A stretch of 12,959 nt of DNA from Chryseobacterium gleum (GTDB lineage: Bacteria > Bacteroidota > Bacteroidia > Flavobacteriales_D > Sanyastnellaceae). Positions 1-7,341 of this stretch are shown piece after piece. Location of the stretch: positions 1 to 12,959 of the forward strand of contig CAMDFE010000011.1 in the NCBI GenBank assembly GCA_945897395.1, written 5' to 3'. The notes under the pieces are model-generated. The model was not told where the DNA came from, did not search any database, and worked only from the letters and a program-made list of their open reading frames with translations. The position numbers and the translations under genes are program-made. How positions within the stretch are numbered: position 1 is the first letter of the stretch; every line of letters begins with the position of its first letter.

Positions 1-1
1 C

Positions 2-151
2 ATCCAAGACAAAGAACTATGGGGTTGGTTGGAAAGTGAATTGCTCGCAATAAAAAAGACTGATCCGTTATTCTTCACTTACTTCGACTTTCACAAATGG
101 GCGAAAGCACGTGCTAGTAAAACGAGCTTCGCGTCGGTTGTGTTCGCATAA
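2..151 (+). CDS. C-terminal fragment of an unrecognised protein (5' end outside window)
   Basis: An open frame enters from the left edge and ends in TAA at 149-151, giving 49 residues. The fragment is rich in aromatic and basic residues (for example FFTYFDFHKWAKAR in the middle) and ends SVVFA. It has no transmembrane segment or motif I recognise. I accept it as a real gene end because the frame is open to the edge and stops 21 bases before the next start, with a promoter-like sequence for the next gene overlapping its last codons. I cannot give it a function; the missing N-terminal part would be needed. Confidence 0.6.
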   Translation: MQDKELWGWLESELLAIKKTDPLFFTYFDFHKWAKARASKTSFASVVFA

Positions 152-167
152 AATAACGCTACATTTG
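138..167 (+). promoter_or_regulatory. Bacteroidota-type promoter for the ZIP transporter gene
   Basis: TTG at 138-140, a 19-base spacer, then TACATTTG at 160-167, an exact match to the TAnnTTTG -7 element of the Bacteroidota housekeeping sigma factor. The ATG follows after only 5 bases, so the transcript would have almost no leader. The -33 part lies inside the 3' end of the upstream gene. Assigned by pattern and spacing only. Confidence 0.55.
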
Positions 168-172
168 CTTAC

Positions 173-1015
173 ATGAATAGCATAACGCATTTCTTTCAAA
201 ATCTCATTGAAACAGGAGGTCCATACGGATACGTTTATGCAGCTCTAATAGCAACAACTTTTACGTGGTTTATCACTGCTCTTGGAGCATCGCTTGTATT
301 TGTAGTGAAGGATTTAAATCGTCGTGCTCTCGACGGAATGCTTGGATTTACCGGCGGTGTTATGATTGCAGCAAGCTTCTGGTCACTGCTAGCTCCTGCC
401 ATTGAAATGAGTCCGGGAGAAGGATTCACCAAAGCTTTTCCTGCAGCCATTGGATTTGCTATGGGAGCGCTTTTTTTATTCGGCTTAGATAAATTCCTTC
501 CACACCTTCACTTGAATTTTCCGCAAGAAAAGAAAGAAGGTGTTCAAACCAAATTAAACAAAACCATGCTTTTGGTTTTGGCTATTACGCTTCACAACAT
601 TCCAGAAGGATTGGCTGTGGGAGTGTTGTTCGGCGGCGTTGCAGCAGGACTTCCAGAGGCGAGCATTGGCGGAGCAGTTGCACTCGCCATTGGAATTGGA
701 TTGCAAAATTTCCCAGAAGGAATCGCGGTGTCTTTTCCGTTGCGAAGAATGGGTCTTACAAGAAGAAAGAGTTTTTGGTACGGACAACTTTCAGCAATCG
801 TTGAACCCATTGCCGGAGTCATTGGTGCACTCGCTGTGATTCAAATGCATGCGGTGTTACCTTATGCGCTTGCATTCGCTGCAGGCGCTATGATTTATGT
901 GGTGGTGGAAGAGGTTATTCCGGAAACGCAACAAGACAAATACACCGATGTGGCCACGCTCGGGCTCATAGGAGGATTCATAGTCATGATGCTCCTTGAT
1001 GTCGGGCTTACTTAA
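173..1015 (+). CDS. ZIP-family divalent metal transporter (GufA/ZupT-like)
   Basis: A 280-residue integral membrane protein, probably importing zinc or related divalent metals across the inner membrane. About eight hydrophobic segments can be seen. The two ZIP metal-site helices are clear: HNIPEG at residues 141-146 and QNFPEG at 178-183, followed by an E-P pair at 211-212 in the next helix. These correspond to the binuclear metal centre of bacterial ZIP proteins (H141, N142, E145, Q178, E182, E211); the second helix has N179 where some homologues have Asp. The loop between helices 3 and 4 is short and carries only one His pair (HLH, 111-113), so there is no long His-rich loop. Start chosen at 173 because TAnnTTTG stands five bases before it. 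The gene is tail to tail with the Mur ligase. Metal specificity cannot be read from the sequence. Confidence 0.9.
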   Translation: MNSITHFFQNLIETGGPYGYVYAALIATTFTWFITALGASLVFVVKDLNRRALDGMLGFTGGVMIAASFWSLLAPAIEMSPGEGFTKAFPAAIGFAMGALFLFGLDKFLPHLHLNFPQEKKEGVQTKLNKTMLLVLAITLHNIPEGLAVGVLFGGVAAGLPEASIGGAVALAIGIGLQNFPEGIAVSFPLRRMGLTRRKSFWYGQLSAIVEPIAGVIGALAVIQMHAVLPYALAFAAGAMIYVVVEEVIPETQQDKYTDVATLGLIGGFIVMMLLDVGLT

Positions 1016-1016
1016 C

Positions 1017-2387
1017 CTAGCTGTGCATCTGATTCCAAATTTCTTGGTAATCTAAACCGTCGAAATTCCCGGAAGACATCAGTAATAAATTTGCGTTTTC
1101 CCAATTCATTTCCAACAAAATATTCAATAACTCTTTCGAGTCGTTAATCACTTTTACATTCTTCGAAGCGAAGGCTTGCGCTACCTCTTCCGTTGAAATG
1201 GGCGGAAGTTTTTTGTGTTCGAGTGTATGTGTGTTGAAATACACAAACGCTTCGTCTGCCGCAGCCATAGCGCCTTCGTACTGACTCAAGAAATTTTTAT
1301 TCAAACTGGAAAAGGTATGCAGTTCCATGCATGCGATTAATTTTCTGTTTGGAAATTGCTCCTTCAAAGCATTTGTCGTCGCCTTCAATTTGGAAGGGGA
1401 ATGTGCGAAGTCTTTGTAGCACGCCGAATGTGCATTTCTTCCAACCAACTCCAACCGTTTTGCTGCACCTGTGAAAGACGCAATGGCGCGAAGAAACTCA
1501 CCCGCATTCACGCCTAGACTTTCGCAAACTAAAAATGCTGCGTTCAAATTTTGAAGGTTGTGATTTCCGAAAATTTCAATGGCTGTTTCTGTTCCGTTGT
1601 GACGAATGAACGTAACACCGTTGCGCACTTCATGCTCGAAGGTACCGTAAGGCTTGAGCGAAATATCTTGTCTTGTATTTTCGCAAACCTTCTTCACTTC
1701 CTCGTCTAACTCGCAATAGATAAGCGTTCCGTTGGGAACAATCTTTTCCACAAAAATATTAAACTGTTTTATGTAGTTTTCGAACGTTGGAAACACGTTG
1801 ATGTGATCCCACGCAATGCCGCTCATGACCGCAATGGTTGGGTGATACAAGTGAAACTTCGGACGCAAGTCAGTGGGAGAAGACAAGTACTCGTCTCCTT
1901 CAATGATTGCAATTTCAGCTTCTTCTGTGAATTTCACCATACAATCGAAACCCGCGAGTTGCGCGCCCACCATGTAGTCGACGTTTTTCCCCAAGGCATT
2001 CAAGACGTAAAGGATCATGCTGGTGATGCTGGTCTTACCGTGACTTCCACCTATAACCACACGTGTTTTTTCTTTGGACTGTTCGTAGATATACTCTGGA
2101 TATGAATATATTTTCAATCCCAATTCTTGCGCACGAATAAGTTCTGGATTGTCGATGCGGGCGTGCATTCCAACGATCACCGCTTCAATTCCTTCATGAA
2201 TACGATCTGCCTTCCACCCCATCTCTTCAGGCAGCAATCCTAAGTTGTTCAATCGCGTTTTACTCGGCTCAAAAATTTCATCGTCGCTTCCAGTAACCAG
2301 ATATCCTTTTCTATAAAGCGCAATGGCCATGTTGTGCATGGCGCTTCCGCCAATAGCAATGAGATGAACGTGTTTCGAATTTTCCAT
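1017..2387 (-). CDS. mpl: Mpl-like Mur ligase (UDP-N-acetylmuramate : murein peptide ligase family)
   Basis: A 456-residue cytoplasmic Mur ligase. The family joins UDP-MurNAc to an amino acid or peptide using ATP; the Mpl branch reattaches the recovered tripeptide L-Ala-gamma-D-Glu-meso-Dap during wall recycling. An N-terminal Rossmann domain (HLIAIGGSAMHNMAIAL from residue 8) is followed by the ATP loop GGSHGKTS (113-120), EGDEY (163-167), WDH (193-195), GNHNLQN (274-280), the C-terminal domain start FTGAAKRLE (305-313), and DFAHSP (326-331), which matches DYAHHP of other Mur ligases. The length suits Mpl and MurC. I prefer Mpl-like because the EGDEY/DFAHSP forms and the GGSAMHN N-terminus match the Bacteroidota paralogue distinct from MurC, and because no division and cell-wall cluster genes adjoin it. 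Its exact substrate is inferred. It stops one base from the ZIP stop codon and is divergent from corA. Confidence 0.78.
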   Translation of the reverse strand: MENSKHVHLIAIGGSAMHNMAIALYRKGYLVTGSDDEIFEPSKTRLNNLGLLPEEMGWKADRIHEGIEAVIVGMHARIDNPELIRAQELGLKIYSYPEYIYEQSKEKTRVVIGGSHGKTSITSMILYVLNALGKNVDYMVGAQLAGFDCMVKFTEEAEIAIIEGDEYLSSPTDLRPKFHLYHPTIAVMSGIAWDHINVFPTFENYIKQFNIFVEKIVPNGTLIYCELDEEVKKVCENTRQDISLKPYGTFEHEVRNGVTFIRHNGTETAIEIFGNHNLQNLNAAFLVCESLGVNAGEFLRAIASFTGAAKRLELVGRNAHSACYKDFAHSPSKLKATTNALKEQFPNRKLIACMELHTFSSLNKNFLSQYEGAMAAADEAFVYFNTHTLEHKKLPPISTEEVAQAFASKNVKVINDSKELLNILLEMNWENANLLLMSSGNFDGLDYQEIWNQMHS

Positions 2388-2480
2388 TGATACGAAGATG
2401 ACTTGATTCTAGCTATGAGAATTATCCGAATTCAAATTTTATTCAGATTGAAATGTTGAGTGTATCTTCACAAGAAAAAC

Positions 2481-3512
2481 ATGAACGTTTCAAAAGCTGG
2501 CATGGATCCAGGATCGTTAGTGTACGTTGGCGATCCAAAAACAGAGAAGGTTCAAATTGATTTTATTCAATACACTTCTGAACTTGTTCAAGAATCGCTG
2601 TCCATTCAAGCAGCAGAAATCTCGTCAATGCTCCGACCAGAAGGGGTCAATTGGATTTGTGTTTCTGGCGTGCATGAACCAGATATTATTCAAGAAATCG
2701 GCATTCAATTCAATATTCATGCGCTGGTACTCGAAGATATAATGAATACCCATGGGAGACCAAAATTCGAGTTGGAAAACAACTGCGCGTTTATCTGTGG
2801 AAAGATGCTGGAACCGAATGAAAAACGCGGGGTGAAGTCTGAGCAATTCAGTATGATTGTGACAGGAAATACATTGTTGTTTTTTCAGCAAGAAGCAGGC
2901 GATACGCTAGATCAGCTGCGCGAACGTATTCGCAGTGGTCGTGGGAAGATCCGTTTGAAAGGTGCAGAATATTTGAGTTATTTGATTCTAGACAATATCG
3001 TAGACAACTTCATTCAATACAGCCACCTTCTAACCAACGAAATAGAAGTTCTTGAGTTATCTGTCTTGAATAACCCTAAACCAGTTGTATTGAACCATAT
3101 CGTGCGCATGAAAAAACGCATTATGAATTTCAAGCGAAGCATTGATCCCCTGAAGGAAGCAATCAACAGCATGCAGAAAGATGTTTCAGATGAAAATAAA
3201 AAATACTATCGCGACCTCTATGATCACATTGTGCTCGAATCTGAGAACATTGCCATGTATCGTGAAACGCTCATTAACCTACTTTCGCTTTACCACAGTC
3301 AATTGGGACAGAAAACCAACGACACCATGCGCACGCTCACTGTTATTAGCAGCATTTTCGTTCCGTTAACATTCATTGCCGGAGTATATGGAATGAACTT
3401 CAAGAACATGCCGGAATTGGAATGGCACAGCGGCTATTTTTACGCCTTAGCACTTATGGGTGTCGTAGGTATTGGAATGTTTATTTTCTCTATTCGAAAG
3501 AAATGGTTGTAA
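2481..3512 (+). CDS. corA: CorA-type magnesium/cobalt transport protein
   Basis: A 343-residue CorA-family channel that carries Mg2+ (also Co2+ or Ni2+) across the inner membrane as a homopentamer. The large N-terminal cytoplasmic domain includes the conserved EDIMNTHGRPK stretch (about residues 85-95). A long helical stalk (about 170-280) precedes two C-terminal membrane helices (about 285-303 and 319-337). The signature YGMNF lies at 303-307, at the end of the first helix, followed by the short periplasmic loop and a basic C-terminus (RKKWL). I use the ATG at 2481; an in-frame GTG at 2460 would add seven residues (MYLHKKN) but has no ribosome-site or promoter support. Length is normal for the family. 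It stands alone between a divergent Mur ligase and the operon starting at 3576. Confidence 0.93.
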   Translation: MNVSKAGMDPGSLVYVGDPKTEKVQIDFIQYTSELVQESLSIQAAEISSMLRPEGVNWICVSGVHEPDIIQEIGIQFNIHALVLEDIMNTHGRPKFELENNCAFICGKMLEPNEKRGVKSEQFSMIVTGNTLLFFQQEAGDTLDQLRERIRSGRGKIRLKGAEYLSYLILDNIVDNFIQYSHLLTNEIEVLELSVLNNPKPVVLNHIVRMKKRIMNFKRSIDPLKEAINSMQKDVSDENKKYYRDLYDHIVLESENIAMYRETLINLLSLYHSQLGQKTNDTMRTLTVISSIFVPLTFIAGVYGMNFKNMPELEWHSGYFYALALMGVVGIGMFIFSIRKKWL

Positions 3513-3518
3513 AATGGC

Positions 3519-3547
3519 TTTGCGTAAGCATTTACACACTAAAATTG
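3519..3547 (+). promoter_or_regulatory. Candidate promoter of the arginine decarboxylase operon
   Basis: TTTG at 3519-3522, a 17-base spacer, then TAAAATTG at 3540-3547, one base from the TAnnTTTG consensus. It lies in the 63-base gap between corA and the decarboxylase and would give a leader of roughly 20 bases. Pattern match only; one mismatch in such an AT-rich gap could be chance. Confidence 0.35.
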
Positions 3548-3575
3548 CAAAAAATATTAAGCGCGGTATCGACTA

Positions 3576-4976
3576 ATGAACACGAAGTACAAAGATTTAA
3601 TTGACCAGACATTTGAATGGCCTCAGGAAGAGTTTCAAATGGAAAATGATGAATTGGTTTTTCATGGAATTCCAATGATGGATTTGGTAAAGAAATTCGG
3701 GTCTCCCTTAAAATTTACCTATTTACCTAAAATTACTGAGAACATTAATCGCTCGAAAGAGTGGTTCGACAAAGGAAAACAAGAAGTCGGCTATGAAGGT
3801 GAATACCATTATTGCTATTGCACAAAGAGTTCTCACTTCAGATACGTGTTGGAAGAAGTGTTGAAGAACAAAGTTCATTTGGAAACATCTTCGGCTTATG
3901 ACATTGATTTGATCAAGCGTTTGTATACGTTGAAGAAAATCACGAAAGAGCAAACAATAGTGTGTAACGGATTCAAGAAGGAAGAATACGTGCAGCGCAT
4001 TTTAGATTTGAAGGAAAATGGATTCGAGAATATTATTCCAGTTATAGACAATGCTTATGAATTGAATGTGTTTAAAGAACGAGCTACATCGCCTTTGAAC
4101 ATTGGAATTCGTATTGCGAGTGAAGAAGAACCGAAGTTCGAATTCTACACTTCACGTTTAGGTATTGGTTACAAGAACATCACGAAGTTCTACAAGAAAG
4201 TCATTCACGACGATCCGAATTTGAAATTGAAAATGCTTCACTTCTTCATCAATAGCGGAATTAAAGACACCGCCTATTATTGGAACGAATTGGTGAAGTG
4301 TTTGAAAGTGTATTGCGAATTGCGTGAGATTTGTCCAACCCTCGATAGCTTGAACATCGGAGGCGGCTTCCCCATCAAGACTTCCATTGCATTCAGCTTC
4401 GACTATCAGTATATGGTTACTGAAATCTTAAGACAGATCAAAGCAGCGTGCGAAGATGCTGGAGTTCCTGTTCCGAATATCTTTACTGAATTCGGTTCAT
4501 TCACCGTTGGAGAAAGTGGTGGAGCGATCTATAAAATTTTATATCAGAAAGAACAGAACGATCGTGAGAAGTGGAACATGATTGACTCATCCTTCATGAC
4601 TACGTTACCCGACACATGGGCGATTAACAAAAAATTCATCATGCTTCCGCTTAACAATTGGGACGAAGTGTATGAACGTGTGTTCTTGGGTGGATTGACT
4701 TGCGATTCAGATGACTATTACAATTCTGAGCAGCACACGAATGCTATATACTTGCCGAGATTTTATCCTGATCAAGACCAATACATTGGGTTTTTCAACA
4801 CCGGCGCTTATCAAGATACTCTCGGTGGTTTTGGCGGAATTCACCACTGCCTTGTTCCACAGCCACGACACATTCTTATTGATCGCGATGCGAAAGGAAA
4901 AATAAAATACAAGGAATTTGCACCCGAACAAAAACCAAAAGACATCTTAGAAATTTTAGGCTATTACAATGATTAA
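3576..4976 (+). CDS. speA: Arginine decarboxylase, short fold-III PLP type (Bacteroidota SpeA-like)
   Basis: A 466-residue cytoplasmic enzyme of the alanine-racemase-fold PLP decarboxylases, predicted to convert L-arginine to agmatine, the first step of polyamine synthesis. Visible features: the PLP lysine K84 in the stretch YCYCTKSSHF (79-88), HFFINSG (222-228) in the position of the HxGS motif, the glycine loop IGGGFP (261-266), EFGS (305-308) where most relatives have E-x-G-R, GLTCDSDD (373-380) with the active-site Cys-Asp pair, and GAYQ (410-413). It is much shorter than E. coli SpeA (about 658 residues) and lacks that enzyme's insertions, as is usual in Bacteroidota. First gene of a probable four-gene operon; its last 8 bases (4969-4976) overlap the start of the MscS-like gene. 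Related decarboxylases acting on ornithine, lysine or diaminopimelate are the alternatives; the family form and the polyamine-type neighbour favour arginine. Confidence 0.82.
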   Translation: MNTKYKDLIDQTFEWPQEEFQMENDELVFHGIPMMDLVKKFGSPLKFTYLPKITENINRSKEWFDKGKQEVGYEGEYHYCYCTKSSHFRYVLEEVLKNKVHLETSSAYDIDLIKRLYTLKKITKEQTIVCNGFKKEEYVQRILDLKENGFENIIPVIDNAYELNVFKERATSPLNIGIRIASEEEPKFEFYTSRLGIGYKNITKFYKKVIHDDPNLKLKMLHFFINSGIKDTAYYWNELVKCLKVYCELREICPTLDSLNIGGGFPIKTSIAFSFDYQYMVTEILRQIKAACEDAGVPVPNIFTEFGSFTVGESGGAIYKILYQKEQNDREKWNMIDSSFMTTLPDTWAINKKFIMLPLNNWDEVYERVFLGGLTCDSDDYYNSEQHTNAIYLPRFYPDQDQYIGFFNTGAYQDTLGGFGGIHHCLVPQPRHILIDRDAKGKIKYKEFAPEQKPKDILEILGYYND

Positions 4977-5832
4977 AAGAAACTCCGGTATTCACCTTGT
5001 TGTTGTTCTGATATTAATTATATCAGCATTTACCTATAAGAATGGTATTCTCAATGTCGTGAAGCAATTTCCGTATGTCGCATACATGGCAGAGTCTGTC
5101 TTTCGAATTGTTATTACGGTTTTAATCACAGATATCATTCATCAGATTGTGGTGCTTTTCTATCGCTCTGAATTGGTGGGCAAGCGAGACAATTTCCTTT
5201 ACGGAATTGGGCACATTAAAACCGTTCTTTTCTCGCTATACGCCGGTCTTCTGCTTCTTGCCGTGTTAGACATTTCCTTGGAAAAAGCACTGACAACCTT
5301 GTCGCTTTTAGCAGCGGCCATTGTCTTGATAGCGAAAGACTATATTTCGAATTTCATCAATGGAATGTACATGACCTTTGCCCGAGTAGTGAATATTGGA
5401 GATGAGGTATCTATTGGTCTTCACAAAGGAAAGATTCAAGACATTACGCTTTCTAGCGTTCATATAATTAACGAAGACGACGATCTTATTTACATTCCGA
5501 ACAGCGTTGTATTCAGTTCAGATATTGTTAACTATACCCGCAGAGAAATAAAGAAAACCAGTCTCGATTTCGAAATTGATATTCTCGCAATTAATGACGT
5601 TGTGGCGCTCGAAAGCGAGATTATTGAAGGCATGAACGAATTTCAATCGAACATCAAACCGGGGTCATACAATTTAAAAGTGTTTGCCGTAACCAGTGAA
5701 CTCGTGAAATTCAAATTTCAATACCTCGTCAACGAAGGAACAGACAAGGATTTAGAACGAATCATCAAGCGTCGCACCATTCGTCACATTGTGAAATTGG
5801 TGAATGAGCGTACCGAAAGAACATTGGGATAA
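4969..5832 (+). CDS. MscS-family mechanosensitive ion channel
   Basis: A 287-residue inner-membrane protein of the small-conductance mechanosensitive channel family, which opens under membrane tension to release solutes. Four hydrophobic segments are visible (about 8-22, 42-64, 85-101, 105-123). The last runs into the Ala- and Leu-rich pore helix (LLAAAIVLIAKD, 113-124). The cytoplasmic beta domain follows: NIGDEVSIG (142-150), GKIQDITLSSVHI (154-166), IPNS (176-179), then a mixed alpha/beta C-terminal domain and a basic tail. Its ATG sits inside the end of the arginine decarboxylase gene (ATGATTAA, 8-base overlap), so the two are probably translationally coupled. Ninety-one bases separate it from the next gene. 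The family call is firm; whether it passes osmolytes generally or something linked to the operon (for example polyamines or agmatine) is unknown. Confidence 0.88.
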   Translation: MIKRNSGIHLVVVLILIISAFTYKNGILNVVKQFPYVAYMAESVFRIVITVLITDIIHQIVVLFYRSELVGKRDNFLYGIGHIKTVLFSLYAGLLLLAVLDISLEKALTTLSLLAAAIVLIAKDYISNFINGMYMTFARVVNIGDEVSIGLHKGKIQDITLSSVHIINEDDDLIYIPNSVVFSSDIVNYTRREIKKTSLDFEIDILAINDVVALESEIIEGMNEFQSNIKPGSYNLKVFAVTSELVKFKFQYLVNEGTDKDLERIIKRRTIRHIVKLVNERTERTLG

Positions 5833-5892
5833 ACGTCTAACTATCTTTCAACATTCCTACCCTAAAAAAATCATAAACTTTTTTATTGAAAA

Positions 5893-5912
5893 TTCGAATT
5901 GATGTTCGAATT
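5893..5912 (+). repeat. Two direct copies of TTCGAATT, 12-base period
   Basis: TTCGAATT occurs at 5893-5900 and again at 5905-5912, on the same face at a 12-base period, 11 bases before the start of the deoxyhypusine-synthase-like gene. TTCGAA is itself a palindrome. The second copy runs into GAATTTCG, a poor relative of TAnnTTTG. It could be a regulatory site in the 91-base gap between mscS and the next gene, or chance in AT-rich DNA. Confidence 0.3.
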
Positions 5913-5923
5913 TCGCAAACACT

Positions 5924-6901
5924 ATGGGAAAATATTCTACAATGCGTGAGTTTATGGAGAGCAATTATTTGCACTTCAACTCTGCAGCTTTGGTTGACGC
6001 AGCCAAAGGTTACGAAGCACACTTAACGGAGGGTGGCAAAATGATGATTACGCTTGCAGGAGCTATGTCGACTGCGGAGCTCGGTATTTCATTAGCAGAA
6101 ATGATTCGCGCTGGAAAAGTGGATATCATCTCGTGTACGGGAGCTAACCTTGAAGAAGACCTTATGAATTTGGTTGCGCACGATCATTACGAGCGTGTGC
6201 CTAACTATAGAGATTTAACTCCGCAAGAAGAATGGGGATTGTTAGAGCGTGGATTGAATCGTGTGACTGACACGTGCATCCCAGAAGAAGAAGCATTCAG
6301 AAGATTGCAAAAACACATTCATGCACTTTGGGCAGATGCGCAAGCAAAAGGCGAGCGTTACTTTCCGCATGAGTTCATGTACAAAATGATATTGAGCGGA
6401 GTGTTGGAGCAATACTATCAAATTGATCCGAAGAACTCATGGATGATTGCTGCTGCAGAGGCCAACCTTCCGATCATTTGTCCAGGGTGGGAAGATAGCA
6501 CCATGGGAAATATTTTCGCGAGCTATTGCATCAAGGGTGAAATTCAACCGACCACTATGAAAAGTGGAATTGAATACATGATGTGGTTAGCTGATTGGTA
6601 CACCAAGAATTCAGGTGGAAAAGGTGTTGGATTCTTTCAAATTGGTGGAGGTATCGCAGGTGACTTCCCTATTTGTGTAGTGCCTATGCTTTATCAAGAT
6701 ATGGAAATGCACGACATTCCATTCTGGGGTTACTTCTGTCAGATTTCAGACAGCACAACCAGCTACGGATCATATAGCGGAGCTGTTCCAAACGAAAAAA
6801 TTACTTGGGGTAAACTAGATATTCACACTCCTAAATTTATTATTGAAAGTGACGCAACTATAGTTGCTCCTCTTATTTTTGCATGGCTATTAAATCACTA
6901 A
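5924..6901 (+). CDS. Deoxyhypusine-synthase-like protein with altered amine pocket
   Basis: A 325-residue cytoplasmic protein of the deoxyhypusine synthase family, which uses NAD and a lysine imine to move an aminobutyl group from one amine to another. Family marks: LAGAMS (44-49), CTGANLEED (71-79, NAD region), CPGWEDSTMGN (186-196), IGGG (240-243) and ITWGKL (293-298) with K297 at the catalytic lysine (human K329). Aligned by eye, E291 and W295 match human E323 and W327. However, N196, D247 and Y284 replace human D243, H288 and D316, which help hold spermidine, and the segment between GGG and the SGA motif is about nine residues longer. Bacteria have no eIF5A, so the acceptor must be a small amine or an unknown protein. 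Bacterial relatives are often homospermidine-type synthases. The gene lies two after arginine decarboxylase, with mscS between, and 16 bases before the acidic protein. Family sure, reaction unknown. Confidence 0.87.
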   Translation: MGKYSTMREFMESNYLHFNSAALVDAAKGYEAHLTEGGKMMITLAGAMSTAELGISLAEMIRAGKVDIISCTGANLEEDLMNLVAHDHYERVPNYRDLTPQEEWGLLERGLNRVTDTCIPEEEAFRRLQKHIHALWADAQAKGERYFPHEFMYKMILSGVLEQYYQIDPKNSWMIAAAEANLPIICPGWEDSTMGNIFASYCIKGEIQPTTMKSGIEYMMWLADWYTKNSGGKGVGFFQIGGGIAGDFPICVVPMLYQDMEMHDIPFWGYFCQISDSTTSYGSYSGAVPNEKITWGKLDIHTPKFIIESDATIVAPLIFAWLLNH

Positions 6902-6917
6902 GAGTTTTTTTTGAATT

Positions 6918-7268
6918 ATGAAACGCGTTATTAAAGATTACAACAACATCACAGATGAACATGCAGCTTTAATTCAAGCTGCTTATCCGAATGGTTTTGA
7001 AAATGAACATCTCGTATCCTTCACAACACCAAAAGGTGCTTTTATTAAAGCGCTTGAGATTCGGACCGAAGACACTATTTACTTGTTCAAGATTGACAAG
7101 AACATGAAGGTCGTTGAAGAGGACGTTCACGATGACGCTTTGAATTTAAACGATCTTGACGGGTTCAAATCTGAAGATAATTCCTCAGAAGATGACGAAG
7201 AAGAGGATGATACTGATACTTCAGACGATGCCGAAGATTCAAATGAATCTGATGAAGACGAAGACTGA
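6918..7268 (+). CDS. Small conserved Bacteroidota protein with a highly acidic C-terminal tail
   Basis: A 116-residue protein of unknown function. Residues 1-66 form a folded-looking domain (MKRVIKDYNNITDEH at the start, then ALEIRTEDTIYLFKID at 45-60, two probable beta strands). It resembles a small family I remember as widespread in Flavobacteria, including the MKRVI.DY start and the VRTEDTIYLVK-like core. Residues 85-116 are an acidic low-complexity tail: 21 of 32 residues are Asp or Glu and most others are Ser, Thr or Asn. Such tails are usually disordered and can bind cations, basic proteins or polyamines, or mimic nucleic acid. The gene starts 16 bases after the deoxyhypusine-synthase-like gene and is followed within 10 bases by a strong terminator, so it is the last gene of the operon. 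No function is assigned. Confidence 0.8.
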   Translation: MKRVIKDYNNITDEHAALIQAAYPNGFENEHLVSFTTPKGAFIKALEIRTEDTIYLFKIDKNMKVVEEDVHDDALNLNDLDGFKSEDNSSEDDEEEDDTDTSDDAEDSNESDEDED

Positions 7269-7273
7269 TGCTT

Positions 7274-7299
7274 AAAAGCCCGAGAGGGCTTTTATTTTT
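7274..7299 (+). terminator. Rho-independent terminator closing the 3576-7268 operon
   Basis: A perfect 8-bp stem (AAAAGCCC at 7274-7281, GGGCTTTT at 7286-7293) with the tetraloop GAGA is followed by ATTTTT. It begins 5 bases after the stop codon of the acidic protein. It separates that operon from the Kazal gene at 7342. Confidence 0.92.
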
Positions 7300-7341
7300 C
7301 CAACCGAACAACCTTTTCACTAAAAGACTTCTCTAAACAAT

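Noticed and set aside
1803..2105. A 100-codon open frame on the plus strand opposite the Mur ligase
   Set aside because: It covers the ATP-binding part of the ligase on the other strand and encodes no recognisable domain.
5870..5888. A-run and T-run after the mscS gene that could pair
   Set aside because: Only A-T pairs and no G-C core; not a credible terminator, and the operon seems to continue.
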